A stretch of 64,000 nt of DNA from a bacterium (lineage in GTDB: Bacteria; Pseudomonadota; Alphaproteobacteria; SP197), in the NCBI GenBank assembly GCA_028821455.1, contig JAPPGE010000005.1, positions 39,030 through 103,029 on the forward strand. Direction: 5' to 3'. The notes beneath the pieces are model-generated. The model made no database searches. It worked only from the letters and a program-made list of their open reading frames with translations, and had not been told where the DNA came from. Within the stretch, counting starts at the first letter, position 1. Every line of letters begins with the position of its first letter. Position numbers and translations under genes: made by a program. Of the stretch, positions 29,877 through 38,999 are shown one piece after another.

Positions 29877-30570
29877 CCACTCCGATCACGGAATCTGCCT
29901 TGGGCCGGTCGCGGTCCGGCATCCGGCCCAGAATCATGTAGGTCACCATCTCGGCGATGTTGGTGGCGTGGTCGCCGATGCGTTCGATGTTCTTGGCCAT
30001 GAAGTGGACCTGGGTTCCCGATGCGATCAGTCTCGGATCGGCGATCATGTCGGCGAGGATGGCGACAAAGACGGTACTGTACATCTCGTCGATGAACTCG
30101 TCCTGGCGCCACACCCGCTCGGCCAGATCGGCATCGCCATCGCGGAACGCGTTCATGACATCGGTCGTCAGGTTGTAGACGGCGGCGCCCAGCCGCCTCA
30201 GGGCCTCGCGCTGCGGCATTCCCGCCGTGTCCTCGATGATGAGGATGCGCTTGGAGACGTTGGCCGCAAGATCGCCCATGCGCTCCAGGTTGCTGGCCGA
30301 TTTCAGCGCCGTCATGATGCGCCGCAGATCCTCGGCCATGGGCTGGCGCAGCGCCACGATGCGCGTGACCAGTTCCTCCACCTCGCGCTCATGCGCGTCG
30401 ACCCTCTGGTCGCTGTCGATGACGCTCTGGGCCAGGGTGCGGTTGCCGTCCGCCAGGGCCTGCATGGCGTTGCGAATCTGGTCTTCCACGATTCCGCCCA
30501 TGGAGAGAACACGGTTCGTGACCTCCTCGAGCTCGGAGTCGAAGGAACGGACAGTGTGCTGGACAGTCAT
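29848..30570 (-). CDS. phoU: Phosphate signalling protein PhoU
   Basis: PhoU links the PstSCAB transporter to PhoR and shuts the regulon off when phosphate is plentiful. The 240-residue protein consists of two similar three-helix PhoU repeats; metal-binding signatures are visible (IVEDQI, ERMGDLAANVSKR in the first repeat and ERIGDHATNIAEMV in the second). It follows pstB by 24 bases. Confidence 0.95.
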   Translation of the reverse strand: MTVQHTVRSFDSELEEVTNRVLSMGGIVEDQIRNAMQALADGNRTLAQSVIDSDQRVDAHEREVEELVTRIVALRQPMAEDLRRIMTALKSASNLERMGDLAANVSKRILIIEDTAGMPQREALRRLGAAVYNLTTDVMNAFRDGDADLAERVWRQDEFIDEMYSTVFVAILADMIADPRLIASGTQVHFMAKNIERIGDHATNIAEMVTYMILGRMPDRDRPKADSVIGVDGETVENGN

Positions 30571-30593
30571 GGGGAATCCTCAGCCAAGTGTGC

Positions 30594-31382
30594 TCATCCG
30601 AACCTGCCGGTGATGTAGTCCTCGGTCATGGATTCGGCCGGGCTCTGGAAGAGTTCGGCCGTGCCGTTGACCTCGATCAGCCGGCCAAGGTGAAAGAAGG
30701 CGGTCATCTGCGAGACCCGCGCCGCCTGCTGCAGGTTGTGGGTGACAATGACGATCGTGTACTTCGTCCGCAGATCGTCGATCAGTTCCTCGATACGCGC
30801 GGTCGAGATCGGATCAAGCGCCGAGCAGGGTTCGTCCATCAGGATCACTTCGGGCGCCACGGCGATCGAGCGGGCAATGCACAGGCGCTGCTGCTGGCCA
30901 CCGGACATGCCGGTCGCAAGGTCGCCGAGACGGCCCTGGACCTCCTCCCACAGCCCGGCGCGGCGCAGACTCGATTCAACGATGTCGTCAAGTTCGCGGC
31001 GGTTGGCGGCAAGGCCGTGAATGCGCGGACCATAGGCGATGTTGTCGTAGACCGTCTTCGGGAAGGGATTGGGTTTCTGGAAGACCATGCCGACGCGCGC
31101 ACGCAGCTGCACGACATCGACCGAACGGTCCCGGATATCGACGTCGTCGAGAGTGACGCTGCCTTCAGTTGTCACGTCATTGATGGTGTCGGTCATGCGG
31201 TTGAGGCACTTGAGGAAGGTGGTCTTGCCGCATCCCGAGGGACCAATGAGGGCGGTGACCTGGTGTTCGGCCACGTCGAGGTCGATGCCGGCCAGCGCCT
31301 GCTTGTCGCCGTACCACAGCTTGAGACCGCGCGTCCTCATCTTCACACGCGGCGCATCACGGGTTGCCGCCGCTTCTACCAT
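30594..31382 (-). CDS. pstB: Phosphate ABC transporter ATP-binding protein PstB
   Basis: PstB is the cytoplasmic ATPase driving high-affinity phosphate import. The 262-residue product has Walker [10 protein letters not shown]-loop VFQKPNPFP, signature [13 protein letters not shown], Walker [14 protein letters not shown] and the H-loop [15 protein letters not shown] 31382 overlaps the pstA stop (ATGGTAG), so the two are translationally coupled. The open frame continues upstream into pstA but that part is not homologous. Confidence 0.97.
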   Translation of the reverse strand: MVEAAATRDAPRVKMRTRGLKLWYGDKQALAGIDLDVAEHQVTALIGPSGCGKTTFLKCLNRMTDTINDVTTEGSVTLDDVDIRDRSVDVVQLRARVGMVFQKPNPFPKTVYDNIAYGPRIHGLAANRRELDDIVESSLRRAGLWEEVQGRLGDLATGMSGGQQQRLCIARSIAVAPEVILMDEPCSALDPISTARIEELIDDLRTKYTIVIVTHNLQQAARVSQMTAFFHLGRLIEVNGTAELFQSPAESMTEDYITGRFG

Positions 31383-32662
31383 CTGATCTCGAACCTTTGC
31401 CTCAGGTAGACCGCCAGGCCATTCATGGCGATCAGAAACACGAGCAATACCATGATCGCGGCTGATGTCTTCTCGACAAAGCCGCGTTCGGGACTGTCCG
31501 CCCACAGGAAGACCTGCACCGGAAGCGCCGTTGCCGGATCGGTCGGTCCGGATGGCAGATCGACAACGAAGGCCACCATGCCGACCATGAGCAATGGCGC
31601 CGACTCTCCCAGCGCACGCGCCATGCCGATGATCGCGCCGGTGAGGATCCGCGGCATCGCCAGCGGCAACAGGAAATGCGAGACCACCTGCACCTCGGAG
31701 GCGCCAACGGCGAGAGCCGCATCCCTGATCGAGGGCGGTATTCCCTTGAGCGCCGCCCGCGTGGTGATGATGATCGTCGGCAGGGTCATCAGGGCGAGGG
31801 TCAGGCCGCCAACGACCGGCGCCGAACGCGGCAGGTGCATGACATTCAGGAAAACGGCCAGCCCCAGCAGGCCGAAGACGATCGAGGGAACGGCGGCAAG
31901 GTTGTTGATGTTGACCTCGATGATGTCGACCCACCGGCGCTTCGGTGCAAACTCCTCGAGGAAGACCGCCGCTCCCACCCCGGTCGGGAACGACACGACA
32001 AAGGTGACGAGAAGGATCCAGAACGACCCCAGGACAGCGCCGCCGACTCCGGCGAGTTCCGGTTCGCGGGAATCCCCGCTCGCAAGAAAGGTCCAGTTGA
32101 AGACAGTCGCCAGGTCGCCGTCCTGTTCCAGGGCATCAACCCAGGCAATCGTCCGGTCGTCAATCAGCCGCAGTTCCTCCGGCGCGGAGCGGTCGACATA
32201 TCCCTTGTTGAGCATGTCAACCTCTGTGGCTGCCGGCAGCCACAGCTCCCGTGACGTGCCGGCGAGTGACGGGTTGTCGAGGAGGGCGTCCCGCACGTCC
32301 CAGGCGCCCTGGTTCGACACGATGCCGAGCAGTGCCCGCAGTGCCCTGCGTTCCGTCACGTCGGGAAATCTCTCGCGCAGGCCATCAAGGACGATCATGC
32401 GGAAGTTGCCGTTCGCCGGATTGTCCACATCGACGTGCTCGGCGGAGTACGTCACCTCGAGCCGCAGTTTGGTGGTGAGGAATCCCGACCAGCCGTTGAG
32501 AACAACGGATCCCAGAAGGATCACGAGGAAGACGGCGGTGAGCACCAGGGCCGAGACGGACACGATCTTGAAGTTGCGCTCCCGGGCATAGCGCCTGCGC
32601 AGGCGACCGCGCGAGGAGTCGCTCAGGTGAACCGACGTCATTGGCCGTGCCGTGTCAGTCAT
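31376..32662 (-). CDS. pstA: Phosphate ABC transporter permease PstA
   Basis: PstA is one of two inner-membrane subunits of the phosphate transporter. At 428 residues it is longer than E. coli PstA (296) because of an N-terminal periplasmic domain of the DUF3333 type (about 60-200) between the first membrane span and the permease core, normal for Alphaproteobacteria. The core has the BPD_transp_1 loop ([21 protein letters not shown], then [11 protein letters not shown]). It overlaps pstC by eight bases and pstB by seven. Confidence 0.95.
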   Translation of the reverse strand: MTDTARPMTSVHLSDSSRGRLRRRYARERNFKIVSVSALVLTAVFLVILLGSVVLNGWSGFLTTKLRLEVTYSAEHVDVDNPANGNFRMIVLDGLRERFPDVTERRALRALLGIVSNQGAWDVRDALLDNPSLAGTSRELWLPAATEVDMLNKGYVDRSAPEELRLIDDRTIAWVDALEQDGDLATVFNWTFLASGDSREPELAGVGGAVLGSFWILLVTFVVSFPTGVGAAVFLEEFAPKRRWVDIIEVNINNLAAVPSIVFGLLGLAVFLNVMHLPRSAPVVGGLTLALMTLPTIIITTRAALKGIPPSIRDAALAVGASEVQVVSHFLLPLAMPRILTGAIIGMARALGESAPLLMVGMVAFVVDLPSGPTDPATALPVQVFLWADSPERGFVEKTSAAIMVLLVFLIAMNGLAVYLRQRFEIRW

Positions 32663-34037
32663 ACTGTTCCTGGTATTTCTGCACCATTCTCAGTGCGACA
32701 ATGTTGAGTCCCAGCGTGACCAGGAAAAGGGTCAGGCCAAGGGCGAAGGCCGCAAGGGTCTTGGCGCTGTCGAATTCCTGGTCACCGACGAGGAGAGTCA
32801 CGATCTGCACGGTCACGGTCGTGACGGCCTCTAAGGGGTTCGCCGTGAGATTGGCGGCAAGGCCGGCCGCCATGACCACAATCATGGTTTCTCCGATGGC
32901 CCGGCTCACCGCCAGCAGGAACCCGGCAACGATTCCGGGAAGGGCAGCGGGAATGATCACGCGTGTCACCGTCTCCTGTTGCGTTGCGCCAAGCCCAAGG
33001 GAAGCGTCTCTGAGGTCAGCGGGCACCGCGGCGAGGGCATCGTCGGTGAGTGAGGAGACGAAGGGGATGATCATCATTCCCATGACCAGCCCCGCCGCCA
33101 GGGCGCTTTCCGATGCCACGTCGAGTCCGATGCCGGCTCCCGCCTCGCGCAATGCCGGGGCAACGACGAGCGCGGCGAAGAAGCCGTAGACCACCGTGGG
33201 GATGCCGGCGAGGATCTCGAGTATCGGCTTGGCCGTCGCCCGCAGGCGGGGGTCGGCATACTCGGTCAGATAGACCGCCGAGAGGAGCCCGACGGGACCG
33301 GCCACCAGCATGGCGATGAGCGTGATGAGAAGCGTGCCGGTGAAGAGAGGAACCGCGCCGAAGGCCCCGGAAGAACCCACCTGGTCCTCTCTCAGCGCGA
33401 TCTGCGGACTCCACTTCACGCCGAACAGGAAGTCGAGGAACGGCACCTCGTCAAAGAAGCGGATGGCCTCGAAGAGCACCGAAAAGACAATGCCTGCCGT
33501 CGTCAGGACGGAAATCGCCGCCAGGGCTAGAAGCACGACGAGAAGCACGCGCTCAACCGGCTGGCGGGTCCGCCGGGAAATGTCGATCCGACGCATCGCG
33601 AGCCCGGCCGCGATGAGCCCAAGGCCCAGTGCGGCGCCAAATCCGATCCAGTGCTTGAGAAGGGTGAGGTGACTGAAGGAAGCGGCCGCAGCCTCGAGTT
33701 CCGGAGTGATCCCGATCGTCGGCACGCCGCCGCCAGCGAGTGTCTCGGCATCGTTCAGGAATCGCTGCAATACCGGGCCGGAAGCCTCCCGAAGCTCGCC
33801 TGGCAGCGCGGCGACAACGGTCCTGTCGATCATCCAGTCCCCGGCCAGAAGAACAAGGAACCAGAGAGACATCGCCGGCAGGCCGCAGGCCAGTGCGACG
33901 TAGAAGCCGTGATACACCGGGCGCGAGTGAAGGACGGACGTGCGGCCTCCGGTGAGGCTGACAGCCTTCCTTCGTCCGGCCAGGAAGACTGCCACCGCAA
34001 GGCAGACCAGCACCAGGGTGAGGATCATCTGGGTCAC
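32655..34037 (-). CDS. pstC: Phosphate ABC transporter permease PstC
   Basis: PstC pairs with PstA to form the phosphate channel. The 460-residue protein has an N-terminal extension with two membrane spans and a periplasmic segment, as in other alphaproteobacterial PstC. The permease core follows (GAVPLFTGTLLITLIAMLVAGPVGLLSAVYL, RDASLGLGATQQETV, AVSRAIGETMIV). It starts about 100 bases after pstS; a stem-loop in the gap could lower its expression relative to pstS. Confidence 0.95.
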   Translation of the reverse strand: MTQMILTLVLVCLAVAVFLAGRRKAVSLTGGRTSVLHSRPVYHGFYVALACGLPAMSLWFLVLLAGDWMIDRTVVAALPGELREASGPVLQRFLNDAETLAGGGVPTIGITPELEAAAASFSHLTLLKHWIGFGAALGLGLIAAGLAMRRIDISRRTRQPVERVLLVVLLALAAISVLTTAGIVFSVLFEAIRFFDEVPFLDFLFGVKWSPQIALREDQVGSSGAFGAVPLFTGTLLITLIAMLVAGPVGLLSAVYLTEYADPRLRATAKPILEILAGIPTVVYGFFAALVVAPALREAGAGIGLDVASESALAAGLVMGMMIIPFVSSLTDDALAAVPADLRDASLGLGATQQETVTRVIIPAALPGIVAGFLLAVSRAIGETMIVVMAAGLAANLTANPLEAVTTVTVQIVTLLVGDQEFDSAKTLAAFALGLTLFLVTLGLNIVALRMVQKYQEQYD

Positions 34038-34090
34038 GGTCCGGTCACGCTCCGGCGTGTGATGGAATCATCTGGACTGAGGGAAAAGGC

Positions 34091-34113
34091 CGGGGACCTG
34101 TTGCGGGTCCCCG
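34091..34113 (-). terminator. Stem-loop between pstS and pstC (partial terminator or mRNA stabiliser)
   Basis: An 8-bp stem, CGGGGACC (34091-34098) / GGTCCCCG (34106-34113), with a 7-base loop is followed on the minus strand by GCCTTTTCCC. Such structures after a binding-protein gene often let the first gene be expressed more than the permease genes. Seen directly; effect inferred. Confidence 0.5.
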
Positions 34114-34137
34114 CCAACACGAGGATCACGCAACGTA

Positions 34138-35184
34138 TCACAAGCTGAGAGGCGTGGCGGAATTCGCCGTTTCCGCCATGGTCGCCCGGTCGTGATCGGG
34201 AAGCGGAATCAGGCCCTTGTCCGCAAGGTAACCGAAGGGCCCCCAGGCGTCGTCGCTGGTGAACTCGGCGACGAACTCGGCGATGCCCGGAACGAGGTCG
34301 AGGTGGGCATTCTTGACGTAGAAGTAGAGCGAACGCGATACCGGATAATCGCCGAAGGCAATGTTGTCGAACGTCGGTTCGACACCGTTCATCACGGCGC
34401 CCTGGATCTTGTTGATGTTCTGATCGAGGAAGGAAAACCCGAATATGCCGAAGGCATCCGGATCGGCCTCAAGCTTCTGGACGATCAGATTGTCGTTTTC
34501 CCCGGCCTCGATGAAGGCGCCATCCTCGCGGACCGAGGCACAGATGCTCTCGAAGCGGTCTTCATCCGACTCCTCGATCACGGCCACGGCTTCGAAGTGC
34601 TCGCATCCTTGTTCCATCACGAGTTCGACGAAGGCATCGCGGGTGCCGGATGTCGGCGGCGGACCCATGACCCTGATGGCGGCGGCGGGCAGCGAGTGGT
34701 TGATCTCGCTCCACATCGTGTAGGGGTTGGCGACGATGTTGCCGTTGGCATCGGGAACCTCGGCCGCAAGGGCAAGCCACAGGTCCGGAATGTCGATGGA
34801 GAGCTGGCGCGCACCGCGCGAGTTGCCGAGCACGATCCCGTCGAAGCCGAACATGACCTCGGTGATCTCCGTGATACCGTTTTCAGCGCAACGCTCGACT
34901 TCGCTCGGCTTGATGCGGCGCGAGGCGTTGGTGACGTCCGGGTGCTCGAAACCGACGCCCGCACAGAAGAGCTTCAGTCCGCCGCCCGAACCGGTGGACT
35001 CGACGACGGGTGTCGGAAAATCGCTGCTCTGGCCGAAGTGTTCGGCGACGGCGGTCGAGAACGGAAACACGGTTGATGAACCGACGATCCTGATCGTGTC
35101 CCGTGCGTCCTGCGCGGCCGCTGCAACGGCCGTCAGGGCAACGACGCATGCGGCGAGGACGACATTCAACGTTCTGGACTTCAT
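34138..35184 (-). CDS. pstS: Phosphate ABC transporter substrate-binding protein PstS
   Basis: PstS captures phosphate in the periplasm. The 348-residue protein has a Sec signal peptide (about 1-24, ending AAAQA). The phosphate-binding motifs IRIVGSSTVFPFSTAVAEHF and STGSGGGLKLFCAGVG follow, then a conserved PPPTSGTRDAFVEL loop. It leads the pstSCAB-phoU-phoB run, behind a Pho-box-like repeat and a leader hairpin. Confidence 0.95.
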   Translation of the reverse strand: MKSRTLNVVLAACVVALTAVAAAAQDARDTIRIVGSSTVFPFSTAVAEHFGQSSDFPTPVVESTGSGGGLKLFCAGVGFEHPDVTNASRRIKPSEVERCAENGITEITEVMFGFDGIVLGNSRGARQLSIDIPDLWLALAAEVPDANGNIVANPYTMWSEINHSLPAAAIRVMGPPPTSGTRDAFVELVMEQGCEHFEAVAVIEESDEDRFESICASVREDGAFIEAGENDNLIVQKLEADPDAFGIFGFSFLDQNINKIQGAVMNGVEPTFDNIAFGDYPVSRSLYFYVKNAHLDLVPGIAEFVAEFTSDDAWGPFGYLADKGLIPLPDHDRATMAETANSATPLSL

Positions 35185-35199
35185 GCCATGGTCCCCCGT

Positions 35200-35233
35200 G
35201 GGTGGGCGGTCTAAGGTGAATTGGCGCCCACCC
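35200..35233 (-). promoter_or_regulatory. Leader stem-loop upstream of pstS
   Basis: Perfect 9-base inverted repeat GGGTGGGCG (35200-35208) / CGCCCACCC (35225-35233) with a 16-base loop. It begins at the phoR stop codon and ends 16 bases before the pstS start. There is no T-run, so an mRNA-stabilising or phoR/pstS-decoupling role is more likely than termination. Confidence 0.45.
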
Positions 35234-36615
35234 TACGAAGATTTCATGACACTTTCGTGAAATACGACCGGCAGCCACACCGTGAAGACGGATCCCTTGC
35301 CGGGAGTGCTCGCCACGTGCAGTTCGCCGCGGTGGCGCGAGAGAATGTGCTTGACGATGGCCAGACCGAGCCCGGTTCCACCGCGTTCGCGGCTGCGCGC
35401 CTTGTCGACACGGTAGAACCGTTCGGTCAGCCGCGGCAGGTGGTGAGCCTCGATTCCGTCACCCTGATCGGTGACGGAAATCCATGCCAGCCGGCCGCGC
35501 GCAACCCGCAGGTAATCGGGCGGCCTGTCCGCGACGCCGGCAGCGAGGCTGACCGCGGTACCCTGCCTGCCATACCCGATAGCGTTGGCGACGAGATTGT
35601 AGAGGGCCTGTTCGATCTCGTCCTCGTCACCACGCACCGCCGGCATGGAGTCGGGGATGTCGAGATCGATGGTCATCGACCGTCTGTCCGCTTCGAAGTG
35701 AAGCGTGGACGCGAGGCGGGCGAGCAGCGACCCGATGGCGACCTCCCCGTCGGGCTGGGTGTGTTCCCGGATCTCGATGCGTGACAGTGACAGCAGGTCC
35801 TCGACCAGGTTCGCCATGCGCCTGCCTTGAGCTTCCATCATCGCCAGGAACCTGGCCCGCGAGTCGGCATCGTCCCTTGCCGGGCCCTGCAGCGTCTCGA
35901 TGCAGCCGACGAGCGTGGTGAGCGGCGAACGGATTTCGTGGCTGGCATTGGCCACGAAATCCACGCGCATCTTCTCGGTCATGCGGGCCCCGGTGACGTC
36001 GTGGCAAACCACCATCAGCGCCGCATCGCCCATTCCGGCGGGCAGCGGTGCGACATCAAGGACATAGTGGCTGTCGACGTGGTCCCGGGTCACGACGACT
36101 TCCACGGCACTGGAGAGCCCGTCGCCAAGTCCTGCCGCGACAGCGCTGTCGAAACCGGGATCCCGCAGGATCCTGGAAACGTGCTGTCCGGTCCTGAGAT
36201 CGCCGAAGGCCCGGCCCGCCGCACCGTTGAAACGCACCAGCGTGCTGTCCCCCGAGACCAGCAGAACAGGAGCCCGCAGGGCATCAAGCAGGTGATCGTT
36301 GTCCCTTGCCAGGCGGACAATGTGCGTGTCGCGCTCATCGAGAGTGTGAGTTACGGCGTGCAGGACGGACTGCAACTGCGCAACAAGTGGTCCACCGCGC
36401 AGCCCCGGTGGCTCCAGATCTGGCAAGTCGTTCCGCCGGACAACCCACGACCTGATGCGATCTGCGCCCGAAACGAGAGGCCACACCAGAACCGCGCTCA
36501 TCACCGCCAGGGCGGCAAATCCGGCGACGGCCGCTGCCACCGCGAGTTCTCCGGTCAGCACCAGGACAAGAAAGATCCCCGCCTCGACAAGGACCAGCAG
36601 CAGGATCAGACCCAT
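35233..36615 (-). CDS. phoR: Phosphate regulon sensor histidine kinase PhoR
   Basis: PhoR phosphorylates PhoB when PstSCAB-PhoU signal phosphate starvation. The 460-residue protein has two N-terminal membrane spans (about 1-20 and 25-47), a PAS-like domain (about 105-205, RAPVLLVSGDSTLVRFN), and the phospho-acceptor His in NASHEIRSPLTTL. The ATPase domain has N-box NLVANAIGYG, DQGDGI and GGTGLGLAI. The H-box reads HEIRSP rather than the usual HELRTP. The last codons carry a Pho-box-like repeat serving pstS. Confidence 0.94.
   Translation of the reverse strand: MGLILLLVLVEAGIFLVLVLTGELAVAAAVAGFAALAVMSAVLVWPLVSGADRIRSWVVRRNDLPDLEPPGLRGGPLVAQLQSVLHAVTHTLDERDTHIVRLARDNDHLLDALRAPVLLVSGDSTLVRFNGAAGRAFGDLRTGQHVSRILRDPGFDSAVAAGLGDGLSSAVEVVVTRDHVDSHYVLDVAPLPAGMGDAALMVVCHDVTGARMTEKMRVDFVANASHEIRSPLTTLVGCIETLQGPARDDADSRARFLAMMEAQGRRMANLVEDLLSLSRIEIREHTQPDGEVAIGSLLARLASTLHFEADRRSMTIDLDIPDSMPAVRGDEDEIEQALYNLVANAIGYGRQGTAVSLAAGVADRPPDYLRVARGRLAWISVTDQGDGIEAHHLPRLTERFYRVDKARSRERGGTGLGLAIVKHILSRHRGELHVASTPGKGSVFTVWLPVVFHESVMKSS
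35242..35259 (-). promoter_or_regulatory. Pho-box-like direct repeat inside the phoR 3' end
   Basis: On the plus strand TTTCATG (35242-35248), four bases, TTTCGTG (35253-35259): two 7-base repeats at 11-base periodicity, the layout of PhoB sites (consensus repeats close to CTGTCAT). On the minus strand the same stretch reads CACGAAAGTGTCATGAAA. It lies 58-75 bases upstream of the pstS ATG. Confidence 0.4.
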
Positions 36616-36666
36616 GGCGGGCCACTGGCCGCCATGATCATGGAATCCGCTCGGCGCCGGAGATCA

Positions 36667-38922
36667 TCAGTCTTCGATGTCGATGGCCGCCATGGCCGCC
36701 ATGTTGAGGAGGTCGTTGACCGTCGCCCCCAGGCGGACGATCTGGACCGGCTTCTCCAGGCCGAGAAGAATCGGTCCGATCACGCGCGCGCCATCCATCG
36801 CCTCCACCAGCCTGTAGGAAATGTTGGCGGCGTGCAGGTCGGGCATGATGAGAACATTTGCCGGACCGCTCAGTTCGATGAAGGGGTAGTAGTCCAGCAC
36901 GTTCTGGTCGAGCGCGGTGTCGCCCGCCATCTCGCCGTCCACTTCGAAGTCGACCTCGCGTTCCTTGAGGATGCGCACGGCTTCGCGCAGATGGCCCGTG
37001 TGCCGTTCGCCGCGGCTGCCGAAATTGGAAAACGACAGCAGGGCGACCCGCGGTTCGACGCCCAGGGCGCGTGCCTTGGCGGCTGCCTGGACCGTGATGT
37101 CCGCGAGATCCCGGGCTGACGGTTGCTCGTTGATGGTGGTGTCGGCCAACAGCAGGGTGTGCTGGGAGGAGACGAGGATGGTCATGCCGAAGACAATCTG
37201 GCCGTCCCCGGCCTTCAGCGCCCTCTGCACATGGGAGAGAGCGCCGGGATAGGACCGGGTCAGACCGGTGACCATGGCATCGGCATCGCCCGTCGCCAGC
37301 ATGGCCGCGGCGAAGACATCGCGATCCAGGTGGATCCAGCGCTGGCAGTCGCGCAACAGCGCGCCGCGACGCTGCATGTGAGCGTAGACATGATTGACGT
37401 ACTGCTCGGTATCCACGGCATCCGCGTTGGCAATTTCGATGCCGCCCGGACTGACGCCGAGCGTCTCCATCTTCGCCTGGATGTTCCCCGCCCTTCCGAC
37501 AAGGATGGCGCTGCCCAATCCCTGATCACGCCACAGGGCCGCCGCCCGGATCGTCTTTTCCTCTTCGCCTTCGGCAAACACGACCCGCGCCTGACGCAGG
37601 CGCACGGTCTCGAAGACCTCGTGCATGCGCCCGGCGACCGGAGAGAGGAGGCCGGAGAGACGGGCCTGGTAGGCCTCGGTATCGATGATTGGCCGCCGTG
37701 CCACGCCTGTCTCCATGGCCGCCCGCGCCACACGCGACGGCACCCGCGAAATGAGGCGGGGATCGAACGGCTTGGGAATGATGTAGTCCGGCCCGAAGCG
37801 CAGGTAGCCACCGGCATAGGCTGACGCCACCTCGTCCGGCACGTCTTCCCGCGCCAGGGAGGCAATCGCCTCGGCGGCGGCAATCTTCATGGCGTCGTTG
37901 ATCGTCGTTGCCCGCACATCAAGCGCGCCCCGGAAGATGTAGGGAAACCCCAGGACATTGTTGATCTGGTTTGGATAGTCGGAACGGCCGGTCGCCACGA
38001 TGGCATCCTCGCGCACGTTCTGGACATCCTCAGGCAGGATCTCCGGATCCGGGTTCGCCATGGCGAAGATGATCGGCCGGGCGGCCATCGACGCGACCAT
38101 GTCCCCGGTCACGGCATCCTTGACCGAAACCCCGAGGAAGATGTCCGCCCCCTCCATGGCGTCCTCGAGTGTTCTCGCCGACGTCTCGACGGCATGGGCA
38201 GACTTCCACTGGTTGATGCCCTTTTCGCGTCCCTGGTACACCACGCCCTGCGAGTCGCACAGGATGGCATTGTCATGGGGTAGCCCCCGCGCCTTCACCA
38301 GTTCAAGGCAGGCAATTCCGGCGGCGCCCGCGCCGTTCACCACCACCTTGCAGTCGGCCAGTTTCTTGTCGGCGATCTCCAGGGCGTTGATGACGCCGGC
38401 AAGGCAGATGATGGCCGTGCCGTGCTGGTCATCGTGAAAGATCGGGATGTCGACGAGCTCCCTCAGGCGCTGCTCGATGATGAAGCATTCCGGCGCCTTG
38501 ATGTCCTCGAGATTGACGCCGCCGAAGGTCGGGCTGATGAGTTGCACCGTCTGCACGATCTCGTCGACATCCTCGCTGTCGATTTCGATGTCGATGCCGT
38601 CGACATCGGCGAAACGCTTGAAGAGGACGGCCTTTCCTTCCATGACCGGTTTGGCGCCGAGAGCACCGAGATTGCCCAGTCCCAGGACCGCCGAACCGTT
38701 GGAGATGATGGCAACGACATTGCCCTTCGAGGTGTAGTCGAAGACGGTTGCCGGTTCCCGGTGGATCTCGAGGCAGGGCGCGGCGACCCCCGGAGAGTAG
38801 GCGAGCGAGAGGTCCCGGGCCGTGTTGAGAGGCTTTGTCGGTGTAACCGCCAGCTTGCCGGGACGCCCCTCGGCGTGGAACTTGAGGGCATCGATGTCAC
38901 TGACCTTGACCTGATCCGCCAT
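36667..38922 (-). CDS. maeB: NADP-dependent malic enzyme with phosphotransacetylase-like domain
   Basis: MaeB converts malate to pyruvate and CO2 with NADP+. ATG 38922 (MADQVKVSDIDALKFHAEG) is the family start; the frame extends 15 codons further. The 751-residue product has the malic domain (LAYSPGVAAPCLEI, FHDDQHGTAIICLAGVINAL) and an NAD-binding domain (VVVNGAGAAGIACLEL). A C-terminal phosphate acetyltransferase-like domain (about 430-750), regulatory in characterised MaeB proteins, completes it. It is divergent from the Rieske oxygenase gene. Confidence 0.94.
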   Translation of the reverse strand: MADQVKVSDIDALKFHAEGRPGKLAVTPTKPLNTARDLSLAYSPGVAAPCLEIHREPATVFDYTSKGNVVAIISNGSAVLGLGNLGALGAKPVMEGKAVLFKRFADVDGIDIEIDSEDVDEIVQTVQLISPTFGGVNLEDIKAPECFIIEQRLRELVDIPIFHDDQHGTAIICLAGVINALEIADKKLADCKVVVNGAGAAGIACLELVKARGLPHDNAILCDSQGVVYQGREKGINQWKSAHAVETSARTLEDAMEGADIFLGVSVKDAVTGDMVASMAARPIIFAMANPDPEILPEDVQNVREDAIVATGRSDYPNQINNVLGFPYIFRGALDVRATTINDAMKIAAAEAIASLAREDVPDEVASAYAGGYLRFGPDYIIPKPFDPRLISRVPSRVARAAMETGVARRPIIDTEAYQARLSGLLSPVAGRMHEVFETVRLRQARVVFAEGEEEKTIRAAALWRDQGLGSAILVGRAGNIQAKMETLGVSPGGIEIANADAVDTEQYVNHVYAHMQRRGALLRDCQRWIHLDRDVFAAAMLATGDADAMVTGLTRSYPGALSHVQRALKAGDGQIVFGMTILVSSQHTLLLADTTINEQPSARDLADITVQAAAKARALGVEPRVALLSFSNFGSRGERHTGHLREAVRILKEREVDFEVDGEMAGDTALDQNVLDYYPFIELSGPANVLIMPDLHAANISYRLVEAMDGARVIGPILLGLEKPVQIVRLGATVNDLLNMAAMAAIDIED

Positions 38923-38999
38923 GGAATGCGCCGCTTCTTCCCCTTGAACCATGAAGCGTAGCCTCACACCGACCCGTGATAAAGCAACCAGACTGCTTC

